From WHSO01 sp963732875 (GTDB lineage: Bacteria; Pseudomonadota; Alphaproteobacteria; SMXQ01): a DNA stretch of 64,000 nt. The DNA is taken from the NCBI GenBank assembly GCA_963732875.1, contig CAVTBD010000002.1, positions 1,922,001 through 1,986,000 on the forward strand. The letters are read 5' to 3'. Position 1 is the stretch's first letter. Each line of letters opens with the position of its first letter. The translations under genes were made by a program, and so were the position numbers. Shown one piece after another: positions 52,661-61,078 of the stretch. Under the pieces are notes generated by a model, which was not told where the DNA came from, searched no databases, and saw only the letters and a list, made by a program, of their open reading frames with translations.

Positions 52661-54463
52661 GTGGTAGGTCGAATTCATGTAGCTCTAATTGCGCTTGCCG
52701 CACTTACGCTATCTAACTGTCGAACCATTCATGACATCGATTACGTACATGCGTCAGATCTCGATAAGAAAGGCAATTATTCTGAGGCCTTCAAGGACTA
52801 CAAAAGTGTTGCGGAAGCTGACGGTTACGACGGGCAGCCGGCTGCCCAGTTTCGTCTCGCTCAGATGTACCTGAAGGGTCTCGGCACCACCAAAAACATA
52901 CCCGAGGCATTAGTTCTTCTCAAAAAGGTAGCACAATCCGAGGACCGCACTTGGGCGAACCTTGCCCGGTACGACCTAGGTGAATTTTACCGCACTGGGT
53001 TAGACGGCTATATCCAAAGAGACTTGCTAGTCGCGCTCCGCTACTACAGCACGGCTGCTCAAGCAGGCTACGAGCTTGCAAGAAAACGACTGAACGACCT
53101 CACCGTCTACCCTCAGGTTTTCGTCGCCACGCATTCTGACGAATTTAAGAACCATGATTCCGACGTTGCACCTGCTGGCCTCGAAAAGGCCTACGAGCTT
53201 TTTAAAGAGGGCTCAAAGGACGAAGCGTTTAAAATATTTCTATGGCATGCCCGCCGCGGAAATGCAGAAGCTCAAGCGGTCGTAGCTACGTATTACAAGA
53301 AAGGCATCTCAATTCCACCGGATAGTAAACGCTATCTGGCTTGGACGTATCTGGCGGCGCGGGGAGGCGATCAACATGCGCAGTTGGAACTGGGCCTTAA
53401 TTATCGGCTTAGCAACGTGCTTCCACATAGCGACCAGACCGCAACCGAGTGGTTCGAACGGGCCGCTCAACAAAAAAATGCCGACGCGATCAATTGGCTC
53501 GGCGTAATTCACCTTCATCCTCACGATGGTAAGGATCCCGCCCCAGGGAAGGCCGTAGAATTTTTCCGCGTGGCGCACGATCTCGGGTCGCTAGACGCTA
53601 CTGTAAACTTGGCCGACTGCTACCTGGCAGGAATAGGACCCATCGCAAGGGACCGGAATAAGGCCAAGGCCCTGTACATGCAAGCTGCAGAGCATGGAAA
53701 CCTCTATGCAAGGCGAAGGCTGCTCGAAGATTTTTCGATTGCGTATGGCGCTAAAGTACAGGTGGCTACAAAAGCGAAAAAGGGGGAAGCGCTTGAAGCG
53801 AACACTCCTCCGCCAAAAGCTGAACCAAGAACTAAGACCAGCAGGCCAAATGCGCAAGCCATCGAAAACGCTTCCAGACTGTCTCCGGTGGAGCTGTACG
53901 CGAAGGCGTCCTCTTCCGTTTACACGCTTATAGCGTTCAACGACGGAAATCGGGAGGCGAGCCAAGGATCGGGCGTAGCTGTCGGTCCCTTGCTTCTAGC
54001 GACTAACTGCCACGTAATCGAAGGGATGCACACCATCGGGACACGCCGAGGAGGGAAGACAATAGTTTTCCGGGTGGTGGCTCGAAACCACGGTAAGGAT
54101 GTCTGTCTGTTAAAAGCCTCAGATCCGCTTCTGCCGGTTTCGGAAACTCGTGCCTACAAAACGCTGAAGATCGGTGAGCACGTTTATGCGATAGGTTCGC
54201 CAAGCTCTCTCCAGAATACATTTTCGGAAGGTCTCATTTCCGGCCTCCGTAGCCACAAGCACGTACGATACATCCAAACCAGCGCAGCAATTTCGCCAGG
54301 CTCATCAGGAGGAGGGCTCTTTGATGCGAACGGTCGACTGATTGGCTTGACGACCTTCAAACTTAAGGGCGGCGAAAATCTAAACTTTGCGGTTGCCATT
54401 GATGAGCTATTACCGCTCATAAGGACGGCTCATTCTGGCAGCGCCGACGCCATAGGCCATTGA
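52661..54463 (+). CDS. Sel1-repeat protein fused to a trypsin-like serine protease
   Basis: A 600-residue exported protein. It has an N-terminal hydrophobic signal (VALIALAALTLSNCRT; Cys24 gives a weak lipobox). Sel1-like helical repeats occupy about residues 30-370 (AAQFRLAQMYLKGLGTTKN, AQLELGLNYRLSN, ATVNLADCYLAGIGP). A Lys/Pro linker follows. The S1-like protease at about 410-590 carries His in ATNCHVIEG, Asp in GKDVCLLKA and Ser in PGSSGGGLFD, so the triad is complete. Start GTG after GGGGGG. It is carried between the direct repeats beside the RES-Xre pair; its target is unknown. Confidence 0.83.
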   Translation: MVGRIHVALIALAALTLSNCRTIHDIDYVHASDLDKKGNYSEAFKDYKSVAEADGYDGQPAAQFRLAQMYLKGLGTTKNIPEALVLLKKVAQSEDRTWANLARYDLGEFYRTGLDGYIQRDLLVALRYYSTAAQAGYELARKRLNDLTVYPQVFVATHSDEFKNHDSDVAPAGLEKAYELFKEGSKDEAFKIFLWHARRGNAEAQAVVATYYKKGISIPPDSKRYLAWTYLAARGGDQHAQLELGLNYRLSNVLPHSDQTATEWFERAAQQKNADAINWLGVIHLHPHDGKDPAPGKAVEFFRVAHDLGSLDATVNLADCYLAGIGPIARDRNKAKALYMQAAEHGNLYARRRLLEDFSIAYGAKVQVATKAKKGEALEANTPPPKAEPRTKTSRPNAQAIENASRLSPVELYAKASSSVYTLIAFNDGNREASQGSGVAVGPLLLATNCHVIEGMHTIGTRRGGKTIVFRVVARNHGKDVCLLKASDPLLPVSETRAYKTLKIGEHVYAIGSPSSLQNTFSEGLISGLRSHKHVRYIQTSAAISPGSSGGGLFDANGRLIGLTTFKLKGGENLNFAVAIDELLPLIRTAHSGSADAIGH

Positions 54464-54547
54464 GAGCGTGTGTTGAGCCTCCGTGTGACTTTGTCGCAGC
54501 CGGTTCGACGCTTGCGAGATCTGTTGGCCCATTACCAACATATCTGC

Positions 54548-54733
54548 TAACCGGACCGCCAAAATGCCAAACGGAGAAATCCGGGACGGCTCTCCCCAAA
54601 CCTCACCGAATGACGCTCTCCGGTGTCTCTCCGCTCGACTCCGAAACGCCGAAAAGGCCCCAAAATCGGGGCCTTTTCGGGGCGAATAACTAGAAATTTC
54701 TCTTATATATCAAGTACTTAGACTGCGTGGCGG
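54548..54733. repeat. 186-bp direct repeat, right copy, overlapping tRNA-Ser 3' end
   Basis: Starts TAACCGGACCGCCAAAATGC and ends GACTGCGTGGCGG, the last bases being the CCA and discriminator of tRNA-Ser. It pairs with 50991-51176, start-to-start distance 3557 bases. The repeat spans the tRNA 3' flank and therefore probably records integration at this tRNA. Confidence 0.85.
54652..54677 (-). terminator. Bidirectional terminator downstream of tRNA-Ser
   Basis: AAAAGGCCCC-AAAATC-GGGGCCTTTT: a 6-bp GC stem extended by four A-T pairs, with T-runs on either strand. It lies about 55 bases past the tRNA 3' end and inside the right direct repeat. The copy in the left repeat has one stem mismatch. 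Confidence 0.75.
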
Positions 54734-54817
54734 TGGGGGTGGGATTCGAACCCACGGTACGGTTGCCCGCACAACGGTTTTCGAGACCGCCCCGATCGAC
54801 CACTCCGGCACCCCACC
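54731..54817 (-). tRNA. tRNA-Ser (anticodon CGA)
   Basis: On the minus strand: acceptor GGTGGGG (54811-54817) pairs with CCCCACC (54732-54738), discriminator G, and CCA is encoded at 54728-54730. The anticodon is CGA (54781-54783) in the loop CTCGAAA. A long variable arm (GTGCGGGCAACCGTAC) marks class II Ser tRNA. The T-arm is GTGGGTTCGAATCCCAC. It is the apparent integration target of the adjacent island. Confidence 0.95.
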
Positions 54818-55089
54818 GCGAAGGGCCGCCCCGTGGGCGCGGCCCTGGTCCTGAGCGCCCCTGGGCCGGGCGGAAGCCGGCGGGGCGCTGACGGGTGCCG
54901 GAACCTAGCCCAAGGGGCCCGGCCTGACAAGGCTCCGGCACGGCCCCCAAGGTGCAGATGCGCACGGGCGCCGGCCCCGCGAGGGCCCGCGGCAGGCGGT
55001 CCCTCGGCCCGGATTCGCGGCCCCGCCCGGGCCATCCCCAAACCCCCGGATTTCCGGGGAAAAAGCCGCCGCCCCGGGCCCGAAAACCG

Positions 55090-55117
55090 TTGACACGGGC
55101 GCCCCTGTCGCTATATT
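55090..55117 (+). promoter_or_regulatory. Sigma-70 promoter of rplU-rpmA
   Basis: -35 TTGACA (55090-55095), 16-base spacer, -10 TATATT (55112-55117). It lies 55 bases before the rplU ATG, close to consensus, as expected for a ribosomal-protein operon. Confidence 0.75.
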
Positions 55118-55171
55118 CCGCGCTTTCGGCGGCCGGGCCGCCTTCCAACGAATTCAAAGCGAGAGAGCGTG

Positions 55172-55696
55172 ATGTACGCGGTCATCCGCACGGGCGGAAA
55201 GCAATACAAGGTCGCCGAGAACGACGTCATCGCCGTCGAGAAGCTCGAGGGCGAGGCGGGCGGCGAGCTCACCTTCTCCGAGGTGCTGGCACTGCACGAC
55301 GGCAGCGCGGCCCAGATCGGCACGCCGCTGGTCGAGGGCGCGCAGGTGATCGGCGACGTGCTGGAACAGCGCAAGGGCGCCAAGATCATCGTCTTCAAGA
55401 AGAAGCGCCGCCAGAACTACCGGCGCAAGAACGGCCATCGCCAGCTCGAGACCGTGGTGCGCATCACCGCGATCCTGAAGGCCGGCCAGCCGCGCCCGGA
55501 GCGCAAGGCCGCCGCGCCCAAGCCGAAAACCGAAGCCAAGCCCGCCGCCAAGAAGGCACCCTCAACAAAGGCAGGGGCCAAGAAGGCCGCGCCCAAGCGC
55601 GCCGCCCCGAAGAAGGCAGCGAAGAAGAAGGCGCCCTCGACAAAGGCAGGGGCGAAGAAATCCGCGGCCAAGAAGCCCGCCGCGAAGAAGGAGTAG
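55172..55696 (+). CDS. rplU: 50S ribosomal protein L21 with long Lys/Ala-rich tail
   Basis: Residues 1-103 are ordinary L21 (MYAVIRTGGKQYKVAENDVI, IIVFKKKRRQNYRRKNGHRQ, TVVRITAILKAG). The remaining 71 residues are a Lys/Ala/Pro tail with a repeated unit APSTKAGAKK (about residues 129-138 and 154-163), similar to histone H1 C-termini. Typical bacterial L21 is about 103 residues. L21 binds 23S rRNA in the large subunit, and the tail could add RNA contacts. rpmA follows after three bases. Confidence 0.95.
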   Translation: MYAVIRTGGKQYKVAENDVIAVEKLEGEAGGELTFSEVLALHDGSAAQIGTPLVEGAQVIGDVLEQRKGAKIIVFKKKRRQNYRRKNGHRQLETVVRITAILKAGQPRPERKAAAPKPKTEAKPAAKKAPSTKAGAKKAAPKRAAPKKAAKKKAPSTKAGAKKSAAKKPAAKKE

Positions 55697-55699
55697 GTC

Positions 55700-55957
55700 A
55701 TGGCCCACAAGAAAGCAGGCGGTTCCTCGCGCAACGGGCGCGATTCCGCCGGGCGGCGCCTCGGCGTCAAGAAGTTCGGCAGCGAGGCCGTCATCGCCGG
55801 CAACATCCTGGTGCGCCAGCGCGGCACCAAGTTCCACGCCGGCCCCAACGTCGGCATGGGCCGCGACCACACCCTGTTCGCCCTCACCGACGGCAAGGTC
55901 CGCTTCGACCGCAAGGAAGGCGGCAGGGCGTTCGTGTCGGTGGAGCCGCAGAGCTGA
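55700..55957 (+). CDS. rpmA: 50S ribosomal protein L27
   Basis: A standard 85-residue L27: MAHKKAGGSSRNGRDSAGRRLGVK start and IAGNILVRQRGTKFHAGPNVGMGRDHTLF core. The N-terminus reaches the peptidyl transferase centre. There is no N-terminal extension needing cleavage. Co-transcribed with rplU and followed by a strong terminator. Confidence 0.98.
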   Translation: MAHKKAGGSSRNGRDSAGRRLGVKKFGSEAVIAGNILVRQRGTKFHAGPNVGMGRDHTLFALTDGKVRFDRKEGGRAFVSVEPQS

Positions 55958-55988
55958 ACGCACGCGGCCATCTCCATGTTTCGATCAA

Positions 55989-56015
55989 GGGGAATGGCCA
56001 GCCATTCCCCTTTTT
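55989..56015 (+). terminator. Rho-independent terminator of rplU-rpmA
   Basis: GGGGAATGGC-CA-GCCATTCCCC (55989-56010) followed by TTTTT. It is 31 bases after the rpmA stop. Confidence 0.9.
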
Positions 56016-56095
56016 CATTGGATTCCTTTTGGTTGGCGTGACCGGACCCTAAAAATGCCTGATCGGCGCACCAGAAGGTTTGCCTTTGCATTAAA

Positions 56096-56167
56096 TCGTC
56101 ACCCCCGCGGAAGCGGGGGTCCAAGTTTCTGATAAAATGTGGATTCCCGCTTTCGCGGGAATGACGA
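56096..56167. repeat. Pair of inverted REP-like palindromes
   Basis: TCGTCACCCCCGCGGAAGCG (first 20 bases of 56096-56123) and the outward-facing unit ending GGGAATGACGA (56140-56167) are related hairpins separated by 16 bases. They form a REP-pair/BIME-like element between rpmA and obgE. A weaker relative occurs at about 44790. Confidence 0.75.
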
Positions 56168-56213
56168 CATAAGTCAACTCAGTCACTCGGCGCCTCAGGC
56201 GGACGGACCCGCG

Positions 56214-57272
56214 ATGCAGTTCCTCGATGAAACCAAGATCTACGCCAAGGGCGGCGACGGCGGCGCGGGCTGCCTCAGCTTCCGGCGCGAGAAGTTCATC
56301 GAGTTCGGCGGCCCCGACGGCGGCGACGGCGGGCGTGGCGGCTCGGTGGTCGCGGTCGCCGTGGACGGCCTCAACACCCTGATCGACTTCCGCTACCAGC
56401 AGCACTTCAAGGCGAAGAACGGCCGCCCCGGCGAGGGCAGCAACCGCACCGGCGCCGACGGCGGGGACATCATCCTGGAAGTGCCGGTCGGCACCATGAT
56501 CCTCGCCGAGGACAAGGAGACCGTGCTCGCCGACCTCGACGCGCCCGGCAAGCATTACGTCGTCGCCAGGGGCGGCGACGGCGGCTTCGGCAACGACCAC
56601 TTCAAGTCCTCCACCAACCGCGCGCCGCGCCGCGCCGATCCCGGCTGGCCCGGAACAGAGTGCTGGATATGGCTGCGCCTCAAGGTGCTGGCCGACGCCG
56701 GGCTGGTCGGCCTGCCCAACGCCGGCAAGTCCACCCTGCTCGCCTCGGCCTCGCGTGCCCGGCCCAAGATCGCGGATTATCCCTTCACCACGCTCACGCC
56801 CCAGCTCGGCGTGGTCTACGTGGACGAGAGCGAGTTCGTGCTGGCCGACATTCCCGGCCTGATCGAAGGCGCCCACGAAGGCGTCGGCCTCGGCACCCGC
56901 TTCCTCGGCCATGTCGAGCGCTGCGGCGTGCTGCTGCACATGGTGGACGGCACCCAGGACGACGTCGCCCAAGCCTACCGTACCGTGCGCCGCGAGCTCG
57001 CCGAATACGGCGCCGGCCTCGACGCCAAGCCCGAGATCGTGGTGCTGACCAAGTGCGATGCGCTTTCGGAAGAAGACATCAAGGCGTGCGCGACCAAGCT
57101 CGCCCGCGCGGCGAAGACCAAGGCGGCCGAGGTCGCGCGCATCTCCGGCGTCACCGGCGCGGGCGTGCCCGAGCTGATGCGCCGCGCGCTCGCCGTCATC
57201 CGCGAGACCCGCGCCGCCGCCGCGAAAGCAGCGACCAAATCCGCCGCCGGGGACAGGGATGCCGCGTCATGA
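56214..57272 (+). CDS. obgE: Obg family GTPase
   Basis: Ribosome-assembly and stress GTPase of 352 residues. The glycine-rich Obg fold (MQFLDETKIYAKGGDGGAGC, GPDGGDGGRGGSV) is followed by the G domain: GLPNAGKSTLLASASRA (P-loop), DYPFTTLTP (switch I), ADIPGLIEGAHEG (G3) and VLTKCDAL (G4). The region TECWIWLRLK is slightly divergent from the usual EExWLxLELK. The ATG at 56214 is chosen as the conserved Obg start. The 3' end overlaps proB by four bases. Confidence 0.96.
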   Translation: MQFLDETKIYAKGGDGGAGCLSFRREKFIEFGGPDGGDGGRGGSVVAVAVDGLNTLIDFRYQQHFKAKNGRPGEGSNRTGADGGDIILEVPVGTMILAEDKETVLADLDAPGKHYVVARGGDGGFGNDHFKSSTNRAPRRADPGWPGTECWIWLRLKVLADAGLVGLPNAGKSTLLASASRARPKIADYPFTTLTPQLGVVYVDESEFVLADIPGLIEGAHEGVGLGTRFLGHVERCGVLLHMVDGTQDDVAQAYRTVRRELAEYGAGLDAKPEIVVLTKCDALSEEDIKACATKLARAAKTKAAEVARISGVTGAGVPELMRRALAVIRETRAAAAKAATKSAAGDRDAAS

Positions 57273-58414
57273 GCCAGAGCCTCGCGAGCGCGCGCCGGCT
57301 GGTGGTCAAGGTCGGCTCGGCCCTTCTCGCCGACGAGACCAGGCGGGCAGTGCGCACGCGCTGGCTGTCGGCGCTCGCCGCCGACATCGCCGCCCTTAAG
57401 GAGCGCGGCATCCAGGTGGTGCTGGTGTCCTCCGGCGCGGTCGCCGTCGGGCGCGGGCTCCTGGCCCTCGACCGGCCCAAGCTGCGCCTCGAAGAGAAAC
57501 AGGCCGCCGCCGCCGCCGGCCAGATCCGCCTCGCCCATGCCTACCAGTCGGCGCTTGCCCGCCACGGCGTCTCGGTCGCGCAGGTACTGCTGACGCTCGA
57601 CGACACCGAGGAGCGCCGGCGCTATCTGAATGCGCGCTCGACCATCGAGACCCTGCTCAGGCTCGGCGCCGTGCCGGTGATCAACGAGAACGACACGGTC
57701 GCCACCAACGAGATCCGCTACGGCGACAACGACCGGCTCGCCGCGCGCGTCGCCGCCATGATTTCTGCCGACACGCTGGTGCTGCTGTCGACCATCGACG
57801 GGCTCTACACCGGCGACCCGCACAACGATCCCGAGGCGCGCTTCGTGCCCGAGGTCCATGCGCTTACCGCCGACGTGATGGCGATGGCGGGCGACGCCCC
57901 GCCTGGCTATTCGTCGGGCGGCATGGTGACCAAGCTCGCCGCCGCACGCGTCGCCGTGGGCGCCGGCTGCCGCATGGCGATCGCCGACGGGCGCAAGGCT
58001 CATGCCTTGCGCGACCTCGACAAGGCCGCGCGCAAGACCTGGTTCGTGCCCGAAGGCGGCCCGCGCGCGAGCCGCAAGCATTGGATCGCCGCGTCCCTCA
58101 AGCCGGCGGGCTCGCTTACCGTGGACGACGGCGCGCTCGCGGCGCTCCGGTCCGGCAAGAGCCTGCTGCCGGCGGGCGTCACGGCCGTCGAGGGCCGCTT
58201 CGACCGAGGCGACGCGGTGGTGGTGTGCGACCGCCAGGGACGCGAGGTGGCGCGCGGGCTGGTGGCCTACGCCGACGCCGACGCACGCCGCCTGGCGGGC
58301 CATAAAAGCCGTGAAATTCAAGAGCTTCTGGGCTACCGTGGCCGCGATGAGATGATCCATCGCGACGACCTCGTCGTCACCGGCGACGGTGCCACTGACG
58401 GCGTAAGGGAGTGA
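57269..58414 (+). CDS. proB: Glutamate 5-kinase
   Basis: First enzyme of proline synthesis; phosphorylates glutamate. At 381 residues it has a kinase domain with LVVKVGSALLADE, VVLVSSGAVAVGRGLL, VINENDTVATNEIRYGDND and YSSGGMVTKLAAARVAVG, and a C-terminal PUA domain (KHWIAASLKPAGSLTVDDGA). The ATG overlaps the obgE stop. Overlap and tight spacing with proA indicate an obgE-proBA operon. Confidence 0.97.
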   Translation: MSQSLASARRLVVKVGSALLADETRRAVRTRWLSALAADIAALKERGIQVVLVSSGAVAVGRGLLALDRPKLRLEEKQAAAAAGQIRLAHAYQSALARHGVSVAQVLLTLDDTEERRRYLNARSTIETLLRLGAVPVINENDTVATNEIRYGDNDRLAARVAAMISADTLVLLSTIDGLYTGDPHNDPEARFVPEVHALTADVMAMAGDAPPGYSSGGMVTKLAAARVAVGAGCRMAIADGRKAHALRDLDKAARKTWFVPEGGPRASRKHWIAASLKPAGSLTVDDGALAALRSGKSLLPAGVTAVEGRFDRGDAVVVCDRQGREVARGLVAYADADARRLAGHKSREIQELLGYRGRDEMIHRDDLVVTGDGATDGVRE

Positions 58415-58419
58415 GGGCC

Positions 58420-59707
58420 ATGACCGTCACCGACCTCGACCGCGACCACAACGAAATCCACGGCGCCATGATGCACCTGGGCCACGCCGCGCGCGCAGCG
58501 GCCGGCGTGCTCGCCAATGCCGGCACGGACGCGAAGAATCGCGCGCTCATGGAAGCTGCCGCCGCGATTCGCGCCGCCCGCACCGACATCCTCGCCGCCA
58601 ACGGCCACGACATGGATGCCGCCAGGAAGGGCGGCACCAGCGGCGCCTTCCTCGACCGGCTGATGCTGAACGACGCGCGCATCGAGGGCATGGCCAAGGG
58701 ACTCGAGGACATCGCCGGGCTCAAGGACCCGGTCGGCGACGTGATCGCCGACTGGACCCGGCCCAACGGGTTGCGCATCACCCGCGTGCGCGTGCCCTTC
58801 GGCGTGATCGGCGTGATCTACGAATCGCGCCCCAACGTCACCGCCGACGCCGCCGGCCTGTGCCTGAAATCGGGCAACGCCGTGATCCTGCGCGGCGGCT
58901 CGGAGGGCTTCCATTCCTCGCGCGCCATCGTCGCCGCCCTGCACAAGGGGCTCGCAGCGGCGGGCCTGCCCGAGGCCTGCGTCCAGCTGGTGCCCACCAC
59001 CGACCGCGCGGCCGTCGGCGAGATGCTGCGCATGACCGGGCTGATCGACATCATCGTGCCGCGCGGCGGCAAGTCGCTGATCGAACGCGTCTCCGCCGAG
59101 AGCCGCATCCCGGTGATCAAGCACCTCGACGGCATCTGCCACGTCTACATCGACGGCGCCGCCGATCTCGACATGGCGCGCAAGGTGACGCTGAACGCCA
59201 AGATGCGCCGCCCCGGCATCTGCGGCGCGGCCGAGACCCTGCTGGTGGACCGCAAGGTCGCTGCGACCCATCTCAAGCCGGTGCTCGACGATCTGATCGC
59301 GGCCGGCTGCGAGGTGCGCGGCGACGCGGAGGTGTGCGCCGCCGAGCCCCGCGCGAAACCCGCCAGCGAGGCCGACTGGTCGACGGAATACCTCGACGCC
59401 ATCATCTCGGTGAAGATGGTGGACGGCGTCTCGGGCGCGATCGCCCATATCGCCAGATACGGCTCGCACCACACCGAATCGATCATCACCGACGACGACG
59501 CGGCGGCGCGTCGGTTCCTCGTCGGAGATCGACAGCGCGATCCTGCTGCACAACGCCTCGACCCAGTTCGCCGACGGCGGCGAGTTCGGCATGGGCGCGG
59601 AGATCGGCATCTCCACCGACAAGCTGCACGCGCGCGGCCCGGTCGGCGTGGAACAGCTCACCAGCTACAAGTACGTCGTGTACGGCACCGGCCAGACGCG
59701 GCCGTAG
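58420..59707 (+). pseudogene. proA: Glutamate-5-semialdehyde dehydrogenase, one extra base near 59520
   Basis: Second proline enzyme, reducing glutamyl phosphate. GVIGVIYESRPNVTADAAGL, LRGGSEGFHSSRAIV, DIIVPRGGKSLIERV, RRPGICGAAETLLV (catalytic Cys) and YGSHHTESIIT are all present. After RRFL the frame breaks at 59520-59521, and skipping one base gives SEIDSAILLHNASTQFADGG and EFGMGAEIGISTDK to the stop at 59707. The ATG at 58420 follows a GA-rich leader, with a GTG in frame at 58411. Since the proline pathway is otherwise intact, a sequence error is likely. Uncorrected, the frame runs on through rsfS. Confidence 0.92.
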
Positions 59708-59779
59708 CCCTTCCAACCGGCCGGAACCACGACCCTGAAGCACCGCCCCGTCATCCCGCCCCATGCCAAGGGCCTCCGC

Positions 59780-60394
59780 ATGGGCGGGGCGCGCCGGCCG
59801 GGCGCGCGCATCGGCATCCTCGGCGGCTCGTTCAATCCCGCCCACGAGGGCCACCTGCACATCTCGAAGCTCGCCCTCAAGCTGCTCGACCTCGACCAGC
59901 TGTGGTGGATGGTGTCGCCCCAGAACCCGCTCAAACCCGCCGACGACATGGCGCCGCTCGCCGAACGCATGAAGTCGGCGCGGCGCATGGCGCGCCATCC
60001 GCGCATCGTCGTCACCGACATCGAGACCCATCTCGGCACGCGCTATACGGCGATGACGCTGCGCGCGCTCAAGGCCGCGTTCCCGCGCGCGAAGTTCGTC
60101 TGGATCATGGGCGCCGACAACCTGCAGCAGATTCCGAAGTGGCAGAAGTGGACGTTCATCTTCCGCACCGTTCCCATTGCGGTTTTCGACCGCGCCACAT
60201 ATTCTTTCAAGGCACTGTCGAGCAAGGCGGCGCACCGCTTCGGACGCTTCCGCGTGCGGGCGCGCAACGCCGGCCTGATCTTCGAGCGCACGCCGCCCAC
60301 CTGGGTCTATTTTCACACGCCGCTGCATCCCGCATCGGCGACCGAGATCCGGGCGCAACGCAAGGCCGTTGCATCCCGTTCGCGAAAGGCATGA
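59780..60394 (+). CDS. nadD: Nicotinate-nucleotide adenylyltransferase
   Basis: NAD synthesis enzyme of 204 residues. RIGILGGSFNPAHEGHLHIS is the nucleotidyltransferase motif, WWMVSPQNPLK follows, and FVWIMGADNLQQIPKWQKW is the NadD signature. The ending HPASATEIRAQRK has the SxTxIR motif form. The ATG overlaps nothing upstream and the stop overlaps rsfS by four bases. An alternative start lies only a few codons away. Confidence 0.95.
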   Translation: MGGARRPGARIGILGGSFNPAHEGHLHISKLALKLLDLDQLWWMVSPQNPLKPADDMAPLAERMKSARRMARHPRIVVTDIETHLGTRYTAMTLRALKAAFPRAKFVWIMGADNLQQIPKWQKWTFIFRTVPIAVFDRATYSFKALSSKAAHRFGRFRVRARNAGLIFERTPPTWVYFHTPLHPASATEIRAQRKAVASRSRKA

Positions 60395-61041
60395 CCGCAC
60401 CCGTGAAGACACCCGCTCCGCGCAAGCCGCGCGCCCCCGCCAAGACCAAGTCGTCCAAGGCGAAATCCGCCAAGGCGAAGAGTCCCGCCAAGAAAGCCAG
60501 GAAGGCCGCGCCCAAGGCGCCGCTCTCCAGGGTGAAGGCTACGAAGGCCAGGACCAAAGCGAAGACCGCACCGAAGAAGGCACCGCGCAAGGTCGCGCCC
60601 AAGAAGGCCACGAAGAAGGCGCCGAAGAAAATTACGGCGGCAGGCAAGCCGCGCGCCAAGGCCGCACCCAAGGCGAAACGCGCGCCCTCGGCCCTCGACA
60701 AGGCGAAGCGCACCCTGGCGCTGATCGAGAAACTGCTCGACGAGCAGCAGGCCGATGACGTGGTGGTGGTGGATCTCGCCGGCAAGACCGCCATCGCCGA
60801 TTTCATGGTGGTGGCCTCTGGGCGCAACCCGCGCCACGTCGGCGCCATGGCCGAGCGCCTCAAGCAGAGCCTCAAGGCCACCATCGGTGGCTCGCCGCCC
60901 GTCGAAGGGCTCGGCAACGCGGACTGGGTGCTGGTGGACGCGGGCGACGTGATCGTGCACCTGTTCCGGCCCGAGGTGCGCGGGCTCTACAACCTCGAGA
61001 AAATGTGGGGCGGCGCCCTCGCCGAGCCCGGCGAGGCGTGA
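60391..61041 (+). CDS. rsfS: Ribosome silencing factor RsfS with Lys/Ala-rich N-terminal extension
   Basis: The C-terminal 110 residues are RsfS, which binds L14 and blocks subunit joining: LIEKLLDEQQADDVVVVDL, AIADFMVVASGRNPRHVGAM, DWVLVDAGDVIVHLFRPEVR and YNLEKMWG. Residues 1-100 form a Lys/Ala/Pro extension (PAKTKSSKAKSAKAKS, PKKAPRKVAPKKATKKAPKK) not found in ordinary RsfS of about 105-120 residues. The start at 60391 overlaps the nadD stop by four bases (ATGA), which supports translation of the extension. The extension resembles the L21 tail. Confidence 0.92.
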   Translation: MTAPVKTPAPRKPRAPAKTKSSKAKSAKAKSPAKKARKAAPKAPLSRVKATKARTKAKTAPKKAPRKVAPKKATKKAPKKITAAGKPRAKAAPKAKRAPSALDKAKRTLALIEKLLDEQQADDVVVVDLAGKTAIADFMVVASGRNPRHVGAMAERLKQSLKATIGGSPPVEGLGNADWVLVDAGDVIVHLFRPEVRGLYNLEKMWGGALAEPGEA

Positions 61042-61078
61042 GCCGGGCCGCCTCGGCCCCGTCGGCGGGAGGACCGTG

